Source of the DNA: Sclerurus mexicanus
Taxonomy: Eukaryota > Chordata > Aves > Passeriformes > Furnariidae
Assembly (NCBI GenBank): GCA_013396755.1
Contig: VWZF01007017.1
Location: 186,001-250,000 of the forward strand
DNA: 64,000 nucleotides
Direction: 5' to 3'
This document shows positions 1 through 14,093 of this stretch, piece by piece. The notes below the pieces were generated by a model that searched no databases, was not told where the DNA came from, and was given only the letters and a program-made list of their open reading frames with translations. How positions within the stretch are numbered: the first letter of the stretch is position 1; the number at the start of each line of letters is the position of its first letter. Position numbers and translations under genes: made by a program.

Positions 1-3000
1 GTGCTGTCTGGGTGTGGGGCACCCCGTGGGGCACCCGTGGGGCACAGCTGCCGAGCAGTGCCCAGCCTTCTCCGCATGTTACCTGTACCACTGCCTCTGT
101 GGGAGCTGCTGAGGCCACCGGGAGCCACAGCCCTGCAGCTGCAGAGAGGTGCAGAAGAGCTGCAGGTTTATCCGAGTAAACACTGTGGGAACAGTCAGAT
201 GGAGCAACAGGGCAGAAGTACAGAAACAATCTGGCATGCAGACCACAATGACTCCTCTCTTTTTTAATTTTTAATTTCCCCAGGGAATCATATGTTTATT
301 AAAATGTTAGAATCTATTGTCTCACACTTCCTTTAGACTAATCCCAAAATTTGCTAGAAAAATCCCTGCTTGCAGAGCATACGTTGTAAATCTGTTTTGT
401 TTAAATAGGGTTCATAGTAAACTTTGTGAAAGTCAACATTTAAGTTTAGCATTTATGCACCTGTATAAATAGCATGGTTTTGCTCAAAATGAAAGTGTCG
501 GTGCACACATGCTGCATAGTTCCTTAAAGCTCAGGAGAAAATGAGTATGTGCAATACATTTGGGTAAGTGTAACTATTGAAGTAGCCTATAAAATTGTTT
601 TACAAAACCTGGATTTTTATGTTTTAGTCTGGGACACAAAGAAGTGGAATCAATATTTTTACGTGGCGTTGCTGCACAAGAACAATTAGAAACTTTTCAT
701 GTGACTGAAATGTGTGTCATGCAAGTATTTTTCCTGCTTCAGACAGCTACACTTTGAATTCTAGTCTGACATTTGTTGTCTGTGAAGCTCTAGGCTCTGA
801 GGTGCAGGGTCTGAGCACCAGCAGGGCCCTGTGGTTCTGCCCAGGGTGCAGCAGCCTCTGGACACAGGAGCAGAGTGAACTCTTGGGTTCTCTCCCACCA
901 GCAGGACTCTCTTGCCTGAAGAGCACAGGTTTTTTGGCAGGGAAAGCACTGGGAAAGCAGAGTATGGGAGGAAGAAATAAAGTGGTGGTAAATCTAAAAA
1001 GGAATGCAATCTTTCAAAAGTTAATCATCTCATCTCATTTTTCTGTTTCTGTTTGCAGACTGAGTTAGAAGGAATTGGTGGTTGCACCAAGCACAAGGGG
1101 TAGCCCTGGAAATGACTGTGTTGGAAAAAACAAATATGTATGTCACCTGTGGTCTGTCACAGCAAGTCTTGTGTGGTTCCAAGCACTGGAGCCTGTCTGC
1201 AGATGTGTCCAGTCAGTGTGGGTCCTGTGCTGAGTGGCTTTTCCAGGAATAATTACATATGCTTCTCCTTCAACAACAGTGACTGCTAATTAATCTTGCC
1301 ATTTGGCAGAGTAAATTAGAGTGTATAGAAGTTATGGTGTGGCCTGATGACTGGTTGAAGATGAAATCCTCTAATAAACCGTAGTTACTTGAGTGGTCTC
1401 ATTTACTATGATTAGAGGGTATTAAAGCAATAGTGTGGGCAGTTCAGGTAGAGGAGATACTGGCAGAAGGAAGGGCAACCGAATTTTAGAAGAGTTTGGT
1501 TCCTGCATGAAGCTTAGAACATGAAATGTGCCTTTAATTTAGTTCTTCAGTCTCTTTCACATTATAATTCTTTCATGGCTCCTGTCTGCACATACCAAAA
1601 CACAGCAGGATATTTCCTTAACAGGGAAACTTTGTAAACAGAGATAACCCAGGCAGAAAATCTCTGCTAAACACTGAAGAGATCCCACTCCTGCTCACAG
1701 GTCCCATATATAGGGACCTTGAGTGTTTTCCACAGCTGTGATTTGGCCAGCAGTGGTGTTGCAGTGCTGGCTGGTAAAAAATACCAGCTTGGGCATGGGA
1801 CCCTGTCGTTCATTCACTCCTTGTATTCTCTCCTAGACCGTGGTCTTGGAGTCAGTGGTCTCCAGTGCTCGGGAGAGCAGCCGATGAATGCAGGAGCTCT
1901 CAGTGTGGGATGATGCGGTAGCAGGTTCTCATCTTGGGGACTGTATGTGCACGTGCTTGCAGGGACAGGCTGCATGCAAATGTCCTGGCCACAAGGGCTC
2001 ATGTGAACAGAAACCAGGGTGAATCTGAGCCAAAATTTGGGGAAAGGATGATGCAAGGGGCTTCAGTGGGGTAGGGCTTCAGTGGGGTGGTGCCAAGTAT
2101 CTACTGTAGACACTCAGATTTGGAAGTGGAGAGAGATCAAAATATTTTTTGGAGGGAAACGTCTTTCTTCCAATCTTTTCCCTGCTGCAGAGCAAATTTG
2201 CACAGGAAACAGTCACAATTAAGTTCTGGGGATGTTATCACTGAGTTGAAAATGATTTCTCAAGTGGTCAAAAGATGGAATGCCTTTTCTTCTGGTATTT
2301 AAAAGAAAACTCTGAAACTATTGAAGAAAAATATTCCAAAACAATGAAAACACTGTCACTCTTGTCATTTGTCCCTCCCCAGGGGCTGCAAACATCCCCT
2401 AGGTAGCCATGGGACCCTGCTCTAGCACAAAGCTGCTAGCTCTTCCCAGGAGTGCAGCCTTGAGCAGCACAGTTACAGAACTGTCCAAAACCAGATGGTG
2501 GCATTGGAGCCGAAATAACTCACAACTGAAATGCTTTAGTCCTAAATTCCTCCCTGATGTTGCTCCATCAAAGCCAATTACTTTGGCCTCCTGAGCCAGC
2601 ATTCTCCTAAACTTTGCCAAACCTCTTTGGCTTGTTCCTGTTGCTTGCAAACGGTTTTAAAACAGTTTCTCTTCCCATCCCATGGTCAGAGAGCATGGTC
2701 AGTGGGCAAAGGCTTGTTATTAGGAAAAGAGCTGTCCCTGCCTACAGATTTGCACTTGACCTGGAGATATTTTGTATTATGTATTAACAGTGGGTTTGAT
2801 AAAGGTGAAAGGTTTTTAGATTTAGGTTATTTATTACTTGCATCAAGTTCTGCCTGCTGTTATGAATGCTCTCTTCTCTGGAGAATGTAAAATAATGCAA
2901 TCTAAAAAACTAATAATCACAGTCACTGAGGTCCACAAACACTTGGCAGCAAAGCTGCTGCTCAGCTTAAGAAGTGTAGAGTTGACTCAGCAGACAACAG

Positions 3001-4130
3001 CCTGACAAGGTTCCTTCTCTCCTGATCACTAGCTCAGATCCAGAGCAAGTCGGTAACTCCCAACTGCTCTCCCTGGAGAATGTGGTGGATCTGCCCAATG
3101 TGAGCCAAGGGCTGTTGGAGAATGTTGGCCCTCCGACCTCCAGCCTCCTCTGCTGCTACACTGGTCTTCAGCCTCAAAGGTGAGGTTGTGGGCTGGAAAG
3201 CAAGGGGGCTGAGAAAAATGTGGGGAGGATGAGGCACATGTCAGAGGGGCTGGAGACTTTCCTGCCAGTATCACACTTTGAGTTTACTATTTTCTTGTAG
3301 ATGCTTTGGTAAGTGCCAGTGTTGCACAGACAGTGTGCTGTGCAGCGCTGTCTTACAGGCAAGGGCAGGAATACAGACACTGTTTTCCCCTCCTTTCTTG
3401 CTTCCCACCCAGAAGTAATTTGAGAATTTCCTGGAGTCATTCCAGCTAAAAAATGGAGAAATGAGAGAGTGTGTTAACACAGGTCTTCAGAAATGCTGTT
3501 TCCTTTGGCTTGTGTAACCTTACAGTGCCACATGGATCAAAGCACAATGCCGTATTGCTACACTGGTTGGGAATGTTTCTAGCACTGCAGTGCTAATGTG
3601 GAAGGGAAGTGGAAGAGAACACTCAGTTTGTCTGTGGCCAGGCATATTTGGGGTGGGAGTGTTTGTACTTGGGCCTAATTCTTCTTTTCACAGGCTTCAG
3701 TTTGATTGTGTTTAGGATTTAAGGGGCTGCAGTTCCCTGCCAGATATTTCAGGTGCTTTTTTCCTGTATTCCAGGAAGGAATATTGACCCACAGCACCAG
3801 TACTGAAGTAAATAGTAGCCCAAGATGTTTTTGGCAAGGAGTCATCCTTCCCTTGGGAAAGCCGGGCTCCTGGTGGGGGGCCAGGTCTCTGCTGGCCGTG
3901 GTGCCCCTCATGCTGATCTGTAATGCAATGCTGCATTTCCCCTGTGGAGTGGGGAACACCGCTACATCTGGTAATGATGTTAGTCTTATTGCATTCGTGT
4001 GTTGCACTGCTGGACCGACCTTGGAAACACAGCCAGCCATCTGATCCAGCTTTTTCTTGACTCTACACATTCACTTACTCCTCAGCTCTGAGGCATATTG
4101 ACTTAATTCCCTCTGTTTTCTAATGCTGTG
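1..4130. other. Intergenic sequence, no gene seen
   Basis: I see no exon with recognisable protein similarity on either strand. The open frames are short, lack flanking splice signals and do not resemble known families. A two-copy 17-bp tandem duplication (gggcttcagtggggt core) lies near 2058-2090. By conserved amniote gene order this is the spacer between TYW3 and the LHX8 side of the locus. Confidence 0.6.
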
Positions 4131-4177
4131 TGTGGTTTAATCACATCCCCAGGAAGAGGTGTAATTATTAAACCACA
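4131..4177. promoter_or_regulatory. Inverted pair of RUNX-type sites with homeodomain core (candidate)
   Basis: TGTGGTTTAAT at 4131-4141 is repeated as its exact reverse complement, ATTAAACCACA, at 4167-4177, with 25 bp between. Each arm joins a RUNX consensus (TGTGGT/ACCACA) to an ATTA homeodomain core. The repeat is seen directly; regulatory function is inference. The arms could also form a cruciform. Confidence 0.35.
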
Positions 4178-4984
4178 GGAAAGTTAATGACTGGTATTTG
4201 CTCTTCAGCATAACCTATTTTGGTGTCTGGAGTTTGGCATGTCATCCAATGGGAAAACCAACTCAGAGACCTAATCCTCAAAGAACACGTGATTTCCCGG
4301 TGATTTATACATATTTTTTTTTTTTCACATAATAGTTAGAACAAGAGTTTTGCTGGTTATTTTGGAAACCTATGTTTTCTCCATCAAGCTGTGAGGTGCT
4401 TACTCTGCTGAAAATTCTTCTCTGGAATTATTTCATGTTTTATATGGGGGATGGGTATTGCACCATATACAAACTATATTTTACATGAAATTTGCATACT
4501 TGCGTAAATGTTGCCTATAGTACTTGTCCTTATACAAACACATAATTCAGGGGTTTTTTTGTTAAATCAAGAGCTCCTAATGTACTTTGCTTATTACATA
4601 TAAAATCCCTAGGAAATTGGCTAACAGTTTCTCAACATTTTCTTTACTGAAGGGATTTCCTGGCAGTTTCTCAATAGCTGTTGGTTATTAGTAGCTCTTC
4701 ATATGTCTTATGAATTCTGTTAAACTAATGAGCCACTAAACTATATCAAATTTTATATTAGTCAGAAGGAAGAGAATAGAACCCATTAGAAAACAGCATT
4801 TCTACTTTTGGTTAGCATTTTATTTAGGAAATTATGATCTGGAATCAAATATCTGAATTTTTTGTCTACGAAATTCATTAAAAGACAAAAATAGTAAAAA
4901 AACGTTTAGGAATAGGGCCAGTTTCATCATCTTTGTTAGTCTCCAGACTAAGTTTGCAAACCAAACAAGAAATTTGTCAGCCCA

Positions 4985-5136
4985 AGGCAGTGCTGGAGTC
5001 CCCAGCCCTGAAGGGATTTAAAAGCCATGTGGATGTTTCACTTGGGGACACAGATTAGTGGTGACCTTGGCAGTGCTGGGGGCATGGTTGGACTCAGGGG
5101 TCTTGGAGGGCTTTTCCAAATCAGATGATTCTGTGC
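4985..5136 (+). mobile_element. CR1 LINE 3' fragment
   Basis: This stretch reads like the end of a bird CR1 retrotransposon in sense orientation: a 'ctggagtccccagccctgaag' type segment, then 'catgtggatgtttcacttggg', 'agtggtgaccttggcagtgctggg', 'ttggactc', and a terminal 'gatgattctgtg'. CR1 copies are typically 5'-truncated like this one. Divergence is moderate. Confidence 0.8.
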
Positions 5137-8100
5137 TTACCTGCAGAGCTGTGCTTACCTACCTTACATGCATCCCCTGCCCCTGCCTTTGCTCTGTTAT
5201 CCAGCCACATCTATAAATCAAACACTAGAGAGACTTTATTATTGACTTTATTAGGGAATAGTTGGAGTTTGGCCTAGGGGTGAAGGAGACTGATGCAGTG
5301 GTTCTGCTTTGTTTATTATGTTTGAAGTCCTAAGGTGAAATGGGAAGGGCATACCAGTGATGGATAGTTTAGGGAATAATTTTGTGGTATGGGGGAAACC
5401 AGCCATGGAATAAAGTGCTGTTTTGTGTGAGCAGAGGCATTAGAACTGCAGTGAGTAAACTTGAAATAACCTTGTCTGTTTAAAGGGAGATTGGTTAGTA
5501 GTTTTGGTAATGGAGGACTAGCAATATTTTCTGGAGTGGAGATGACCATGGTTTGCTCTCATAGAGCAGACCAGAATACAGAGAGCTGAATAAACCAGAA
5601 TTGAAAATTACTCAATTGCACATTTATAGTTCTGCTTCCTGAACATTTGTGAGACTTCTACTCTTCCCATGCAGGAAATTCTCTTTCCCCCCTTTTTAGA
5701 TGTTTAGGTTGTACTTTATTTGGGACTGCTCTTAAAAACTACTGAAACCCTAAAGGGCTGGTTCTGGGTTCATGCAAAACTAGTAGTGTTTTACTACAGT
5801 CATTGTAAAGACTGTTTCTGAATTTATATATTTCAATTCAAGAATGTCAGTATTCCTGATTTAAACTGGTTTTGAGGTCAAAAACAGATTTCAAACTTTT
5901 GCTTAGGAATTTATGGTGATTTGTGCATTGAAGGGATGTAAAGCCCTTCATAGCACAGGAGCACACTCTGCATGGGTGTAAGGATCTTGCGTGGTCTCTA
6001 CCTGGAGGATCAAGCTATGGGATACAAATTCATCATCTCTCAGCCCAAATGCCTTGTCCACATTCTCATCCTGACAGCTTAGTGAAGACAGAGTGTCCCC
6101 TTCATCAACAAAATTTCCCTACGCTGTAGGTACAGGTGAGTTGCACCAGTGAAGGTGACCCTCAAAGAAGATCCTTCTGCACATTCCCATTGGCACTGTG
6201 TGGCTGGCACTGTCTGAGAGGGCTGGCGCATGGGGAGGCTGGCTGCTTGCTGTCAGAGCTATATGGCTATGCAGAATCTTAACTGGAGAAAATCAGATGA
6301 TTTCTCAATGAAAATGTCCATGGCACAGGAATTGTTTCCTTGTTGTAAGAAAGAAGAAACCTAGGAACATGCTTTTGCTTTTTTGTGCAAGTGGGGCTCA
6401 AAACAAAAGAATATCATTGGGGAGCAAGGAGGCAGCCGTTCAGTTAGAAAGTTTGAAACTTGTTTTTGAAGCAAGAGAACATATTGCATTTTTTTTCCCA
6501 CTCTATAAATAACTCTTGGCAGGCAGAAACAACCTTGATTGCATGAGATGAAGTAGAGCAACCAGCAGGCTCTACAGCAGAATAAATGGCACTGTGCCAA
6601 GAGCTTCATCAAATGAATAATAGCTTCCACTTGACAATCAGTAAAGTGCCTCTTCTCCTGTGGATTTAGTTTTTAATGATGATTAGAGAGGATGGGCCCC
6701 TAAAATTTCTTTGGTAGAAATGACCTCCTATTAATTTCTGTTACTTGAAATGCTGAATTTCAAAGCCATTTTACAGCTGCAAAACCAAAGGCACTGACAT
6801 AAAGGAACTATTATCTTTGTAATTGTAGCAACAAGTACTAAATTTGTCATTGATTAAGAGTGACTTTTTAACTTTATGATCCTTCTGTTGGCAATGTCCC
6901 TTACATAATATTCTGGGCTTTCCAGATTGCTGTCCTTTGGAAGTAATATGTTTGTTAGAGTGTGGAAGTGTATCTTGTGGACTAGGAACGCTTTCTATAG
7001 TACTGCCTTTTTCTAATTTAATTCGTTCTTGTGTTTTTTTCTAACATTTATTACTGATGGTTGTGGGAAGCCAAGGGTATGTTTCAGTACATGGAGTGTG
7101 GGAGAGACCTTCCCAGGTGCATGGTTGAGGTGGGAGGAGTGCTTTGGCAGTGGGGTGCCTCACAGAGACCGAGAATAAACAAGTAAATCCCAGTTGTCAT
7201 TTTCCTCATAAACAGAGGGATTTTTCCTGCTCTGCTGAGCAAAGAAACCTGGAGATTTTAATGCAGAAGGAGTTTAATTGCCTTGAAAACCTGGACCTGC
7301 AACACATACCCTGTGCATCCTTCCCTTGTTTGGGTTTTTGTTTGTTTGTTTTATTTTATTTAAAATAACATTGTATGAAGAAACTTTCATGAATGCTTTT
7401 AGACCCTCCTTGGCGCTGTTTCAGTGGGCAGTTACAAGAAAGACTGGCTAGGACTTAATTCTTGATTAAAATGTAGAAGCAAATGACAGTCTGGGCTTCT
7501 GTACTTGGGCTGTTGCTGCTGGTGGCTTGGGACAACACACACCATACAGTGTTTAATAACTCAGCATAATTTTATAAAGCTGTAATGACTTTTCATAATC
7601 AGCTCTGTGATGAATGTCCTGGAGTTGCCTGTTTCCCTGCTGGTGAGCCCAGAAGGGCTCTGTGCTGATGGGTGACGGGTGCCCACTGCCTTTGCCCTGA
7701 GGAGCACTGTGGTGGCAAAGAGCCCCCCCCAGCCCTGAGTCTGGCTCTGAGGGGCCACGGCAGGGGCCACCCCAGGAGGGACAGAATCCCTGGGAAGCCC
7801 AGCCGGCCCTCCGTGCTCCCTGCAGGAAGGAGAGAAAGAATAGAAAGGCCAGAGGAGAGCAAGAACGGAGGCAATATTCCTTAGTGAGCGTTGGCACGAG
7901 GCTGCTACTGAGTGAACAAAGTGAGTGCCTAAGGGAGGTAAAATAAAATCCTTTTCAGATTCAAAGGAGGTTCCAGAGGGGCGTGTGCCATGCTGTGATG
8001 GAGCATTTGCAGCGGATGAGTTAAGAAAAGTTGTAATGGGAAATGTGTGTCAGTGCAGGTCCTCAGTCTTATTACTCACAGGGCTGTGTCTGTCTCATTG

Positions 8101-11100
8101 TGTCGTGCTTCACCCCCTTCACCACAGAGCCCTTTGCGCCGGTTTGAATCGTGCTGGTGGGGTACAGCCATGGATGGTACTCAGACGGATGCTGCAGGGA
8201 AAGAAATAATGAGGAGAAGACTTAAGATCACTATCCACATTGTTGGCTATGAGGATATGAGGAAAAACTGAAGATAAAAAAATTAAGGCAGTCAGTTGTA
8301 ACTTCTTAGAATATTTTAAAATATTTTGTTCTGAATTTAATATTTTTTGCTTCATATTGAATTTTTTAAATTTATGAAAAAGTGATTACTTTTTCACAGT
8401 AAAAAAATGTCTTTGAATAAAAAGTTGGAACTTTTAATTTAGACCACTGAAACTGGATTTTGAATCAGATATTGAAAGTGTCAGATTCTCATAACTGACC
8501 TTTTTCCATACATACAAAATCACTTTGATGAATCAGCACATTTTTTAATATAATAATTTCTCTAAAAAGACTTGACAGGAAACATAAGTATAGAGGGTAT
8601 GCATGCAAAGATAGCAATTTTTTTCTGGACCTGGTCACTCTCTATGTGTACCATGGGAGTTGGGATTTCTTCAGTTTTGCCACAAGTGAAAATTATTTGC
8701 AAATATTTTCTGTAGATACTTATTTTGGCTGCCTTACTGTGTTGCATGATACTGTGGGTTTTTTTGCCATGTCAACAAAAGCTGAAAGGAGCATTTTTGA
8801 ATAAGACCTTTGCCTGTGCAGGTTTGGGTGTTGAGTGCCACGACTCAGGTCCCGTACTGGCACAGGAGGTTCTGTGTCTGTGCTCCTGGCTGGTGTGGAA
8901 TTACAGTGTCTTGGTGGAACATTTGCTGGAGAGCACAGCAAGAGGACGGTGAGATACTGGTGCCCCTGCAAGGGGTACCTCTGGGAGATTCTGGCCCTTG
9001 CTGGTTTTTCTCCTTTAGCTGTTGGAATCTGCACTAAACACTTGCACAATCATATTTTATGATTATTGGCAGAAGTTGGCTGTCATTTAGCAAGAAATGC
9101 CCTATCACTTAATCTAGAGTTCTTTCACAAATGACGTGTGATCAGCTAACAGCATTTAAATTACATTTCTATGCTATCAGACTGAAACTATTGGAGCTAT
9201 TTTCAAGGTTTGGAGGATAAAATAGAATATCCAATGCTGACAAGACTGAATCACTTTTGTGAGATGCCACAACCCTTTAACAATTGGTTTCTGCTTCAAG
9301 TTTAGGAAACTGTGGCACTGTTTTGGACACTGTTGTATGGGAACTGTAAGTGAATACTTCTACCACAGTAGCTTGTGCATGACCAAGATAACACCAGGCA
9401 GCACTGAGCCAGGAATGTAACCTTGGCTTGTGATTTAGGCACTGGGGATGCAAAGGGGTCTCCACAACATCAAGTAACAGTGTAAGACGGACTCGTTTTC
9501 TCCTGAGGTGGAGGTTGTTGACCATACCCTGTAGACCTACAAAGTTTATACTCAAACAAGATGGTAGTGAGAAGGATCCTTTGCAAAGTCCCTCTTACTG
9601 ACAAACGGCCTTTGCATAGTCACACATCTTCAAGAAAATGCAGCATTTAGCAATTCATGACCCATTTATCCTTTCTTTCTGCACCTTTCTCCATCACAGA
9701 AGAACATCCCAATGTTTACTGTGGGGTTTCAGTGTAAGTGCTGGCACTGTGGGGACGCCCTTGGTAAGGCTGTAGCAGCTTAATGTTTGTACTCTAATGT
9801 AAAATTAAATAAATCTGGGCTATCTCAAAGGTACAAGCATTGTCTATGGAGCTCTAAGTCATTGTACATCTGTGAAAACCAAATAAGGTTGTGGATAACA
9901 CCCTACCTGGGTAATTCTGTACCAGGGATATTGCCAGGAGTCTTACTCAAATTCAACCCAAATATGTTGAAGTTTAATTGTTTCAAGTTAATGAGTATAG
10001 CTTTAACTCAAGACAAAGACAAGAGCTGAAACCAAGTGAATATGCCTTTAAACCACACAAAAATTTCCCTTGTGATTTTTTTTGTTTGGCTGTTTAGTTG
10101 AATAAAATAATCAGAATGCGTCATAGAAATTATGTTCTGTAAAGTGTTTTATTCTGGTAGTGTGGCTTGGATCATTTGTGGCAGCCTGAAACTGAGAAAG
10201 TGGTAAAAAAAATTTATTGTGGGTATTAGGAAGAAAAATGAGCTTTAGAAACAACCCCTTGAGAAATTCTTCTGGTTTCATCTTCTGGAAACTAATTGGA
10301 CTCCTTTGGAAGGCTTTGTCACAAACACAGATGTATTTTGAAGGTGATCAGATTTTAGAGAGAATTAATAATTTCCCACAAGAAATCTAACTCTTCTGTA
10401 TGTCTTCATACTTTTAATAATCATTAAGAACAACTATAAATATTTTTTTCTAGAAGATTATTCCTCCTTCTGGTCTCCATTTTCTAGCTAGCCCAAAAAA
10501 TCCCCAATGGCCAATTGTTTCAAGGACTTGTTAAGCCCTGAAGCCCTCTGAAATCTAAACATGCAAGAAGAAGGAACCAAGTCTGAGGCATCCCGTGACA
10601 ATCCTCTGAGAGTTGTCTCAGCTGGGAACAGAGATGCTCACAAGTCTTGTACTGCTGTGAGCTGCTACCTGTGCTGCAAACCAGAATTATAGTCCTGAGG
10701 TTCATTCTTTTCGTAACTATAGCTGATTTTCCTGTTATTGAGCAGCTTCTCCTCACACCAATGTCATGGCCCTCTTTTATTAGCTGGAGGTCAGACCATG
10801 GAAATTTCAGAAGATCTGAATGGAAGTAGAATCAAATCTACTGCTTTATTATTTTGGACTTAGTATGTTTTTGTACAGGTTTTATAGGTCTGAGCTATGT
10901 TTAGCCACCAAAGCGAGCAACTTTCTTCTCAGGGAATGAAATATTTGTTAACAAATCACAAGAAAATGCCCTAGTAGAGCCTCTGTGAGGCTCTGAAGGG
11001 CCGCATGATAATTTCCAAAGTCGGACAGTGGTTTACCCTTAACAGGCAGATTTTTGCCTTTGCAATTAGGCACAAAATCTTCAAATTAAGAGAAATTCAA

Positions 11101-12796
11101 CGAAGTAAACCTAAAGACAGAAATTAAAAGGGAGAGCCAGATCTTCACGTGGTCTTAACTAGCTTATTTCATTGACTTTGAGGCAGCTCTTGAGCTGAGA
11201 GAGGGGAACTTGAGTATACCTACAGCCCAGAATGCCGACATGTGCCTAGGAATTCATCGGCAATCTTAACAGAAATGAAAGGCAAATTATTTATGCATCA
11301 GCTTTGGCATAGCACCTCCATATCACTGTGCCAGAAGCATTTCTGATGTGAACCAAAATGATGGAGCATTGCCTTTGTGTCTGATGTGGATGTGCCCTAA
11401 ATTCGCAGTGACTTTTCCCCCTGAGTAGCTGGAGGTGAATCCTGCCCTCACTGCTGAAAAGGTGATGAAGATTTGGCTCCATTAACTAAATGGCAGAAAA
11501 GTCTTAGTTCACTTCCAATAGGCTTTTACTAGTGATGCAAAAACTTCTTTTACAAGACTGCTTATGAATCTTGGCTTCTCCAACGTGGTGTTCCTGAAAA
11601 AGTGCCTAAAAAGACACTGACCCCATTGAAGATGTAGTCTAATCCTTGCTGTTCACAAGTGATTACTTCTTGCCAGAAGAAAATTGGCTGAAATATCCTA
11701 ATAGTTTCCTGAAGTCAGTATGAATTTGGCGTGAGCTGGTGAACTGCAGAGCTGTAGTATCTAGTAAGTGGGATGGAACAATAGCTATTCCAATATTCCC
11801 AAGGAGCCTGGGGTAGCAAATAAACATGTTCAGGACTCTGCTTTGTTAATATGGGAGTAATAATAGACATGCATTGTGAAATTTAAGATCAGAATTTGCT
11901 GCCCTTGCTTTTGCTGTGGTAATCAAAATTATTATATTTCCCTGGTATCATTCATACTGATCTTCCAAAATGCAAAGGCAGAACATGATGCAGCTCAATG
12001 ACTCACCCCAAAGAAAACAATGCTTAATTATCTTTAATAAAAGCTGCATTTTTCAAGAAATGTAAGCCCAGAACAGCCACATTGAGGCAATCTGGTATTT
12101 ATCAGTGAACACGGCCCCTCGTGGGGTGTGTAAGTGCTTGCCACAACGTATGGGGAGGAACTGATTGATGCCTGAGTGTCTGCAGAGGCGGGTGGGTTTG
12201 CCTCTGGAGGGTGCTCAGCCCTGGCTCACCCCAGTGCTGTAGGTCCCTGGTTTATTCCCTGTTCTTCGCCCATGTTTCATTATACATGTCAGTGTGAGGA
12301 CAGCAGAGAGCTGTTAGAAGCCTCTGCTCACTACAGAAAGCTGCAACCACTTGAAGACTTACCAAAATTTAGGCTAATTATTTGCTAATCAATTAGATAA
12401 CAGAGGTATATTTGAGGAAAAAATGCCGGTCCAGGACCAGCAGGGCAATAACAAGCTGAATTTTGCAGGTTGTGCCTGTGATGGATGAGTATCTCTGTAA
12501 AAGGCTGGTGTGAGACCTGCCTGTCATTGTAACCAGTTCTATGACTGCCCAGACCTCTCAGAGAGCCCAGCTCAGTCACACCTAGAACCTGTTCGGTAGC
12601 AGCAATACTTTGCCTGTTTCTGCTAATAGATGAAGCTGATGTTTTCTGCTGACCAGACACAGCCAGCCTCTCTTGCTCCTAGGGCTGCCTTTTGCCCTTC
12701 CCAATGTGGCACCATCACCTTGCTCATTAATGAACTCCCTGACTGAAAAATATAGTAAAACCATAACTTTTACAACTACTGGATAAGAAGCCCCAG
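5137..12796. other. Intergenic sequence; no gene, one candidate conserved motif
   Basis: No convincing coding exon on either strand. A GC-richer patch lies at about 7660-7860 without promoter-like CpG density. The 46-bp motif at 6608-6653 is listed separately. The segment around 11860-12060 is AT-rich with homeodomain-like cores and could be conserved non-coding DNA, but I cannot test that. Confidence 0.55.
6608..6653 (+). promoter_or_regulatory. Copy A of a duplicated 46-bp non-coding motif (candidate enhancer core)
   Basis: This segment aligns without gaps to 28379-28424 in the same orientation, with 37 of 46 bases identical by my count. Both copies keep CACTT (here 6628-6632) and AAGTG (6644-6648) in inverted arrangement around a CAATCA core. 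CACTT/AAGTG is the core bound by NKX2-class homeodomain proteins. Function is inferred, not shown. Confidence 0.4.
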
Positions 12797-13072
12797 TCAT
12801 AGAACTGTAGAGTACTTAAGATTGGAAAAGACTTCTAGAAGATCACTCAAGTCCAACCACCAACTTAGCACCACCTCCATGGTCGCCACTAAACCATATC
12901 CTCAGGTGCCACATCCGCATGCTTTTTGAACATTTCCAGGAATGGTGACTCCACCAGTGCCCTGGGCATCTTGTGCCAAGGCTTTACAACCCTTTCCATG
13001 AAGAACTTTTTCCTACTATCTAATCTAAACTTTCCCTGGTACAGCTTGAAGTCATTTCCTCTCATCTTGTCA
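12797..13072 (-). mobile_element. CR1 LINE 3' fragment, reverse orientation
   Basis: The plus strand carries the reverse complement of the CR1 3' end: 'gtcatagaactgtagag', 'attggaaaagacttctagaag', 'caagtccaacc', 'gaacatttccaggaatggtg', and 'tctaatctaaactttccctgg', ending near 'cctctcatcttgtc'. The element is 5'-truncated and diverged. Confidence 0.88.
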
Positions 13073-14093
13073 ATGGTTCTTGCAGGTTAAGTTCACTGGC
13101 AATATGCCCCCAGTCTTCAAGCAGCATGTGGTCCTTGTCCCTGAGCATTTTCAAGGTCCACCCAAGACTTCGTGAGCTGATGCATTTTGTGATAAAAGCA
13201 CAATAACAGCAATGAGGCACTGAAGTGATGCCAATGGTGCTGCTCAAAAAGGACTGTGAGGTGGGTTTTAGCCCCCCTTTGTGCTGGCAGTGGTACACAC
13301 CCTTGCTGGCACAGAGTGTGGCCAGGTACTACATCTGGAGCAACTAGGATGAGAGCAGAGAGCTTGGAGCATTTTCCCTTCCCTTCTGGGGAGTCAGCCA
13401 GTGCTCATGTCTCTGTGCAAGAGAGGGAAGAGCAAAACCACAATGTTATTTCCCAAACCACTGAAATCATTCTCCTTGCTTTGGCACTGATTCTCTCTTT
13501 GCTTCCATGGGGTTTTAGTATGTGCTTAAGGTTAAGCACATTCTTAAGTCATTTCCTGGATTAGGAACCATTGAAAACAGGTAAAGTGTCTTGTATAAGG
13601 GTGTGCAAGACAAAAGGATGGTTGGCATGGCAACAGCTGAAAGATTTGCCTAGTGCAAGAAGCCAGAGTATCATGAGCAGAGGAATGTTTGTCCCCCCTT
13701 GCCTGTCTATCTGATGGCTGCCAAGAGGCCCAGCCAGCCTCTGGATTCTCCCAGCCACTCAAAGGTGGTCAGCCTTCACACCTTGCTCAGGGCTGCAGAA
13801 TGGGTAGAGTCATCTTTTTGGTTACTTTGCTCTTCACTACGCTGTATTTATATAATCTCCAAGTGGACTAAATGTAACCTTCACCGTGGAATTTCTTTTG
13901 TGTAGTTGTTCCTGCGTCTTAAGTTAAACATACGTGCTAGATCATGGCTTTGTCTCCAGTCATAGAAATATCCAGTGCATCCCCCACAAATTCTCAAGAA
14001 GACCCTCTATGTCCTTCTAAACTGACATGTTTGCATGATTTTAAAACATATTGTCATGGGTACTTTTGCCTTTACCTAACAATAGAATAGAAT

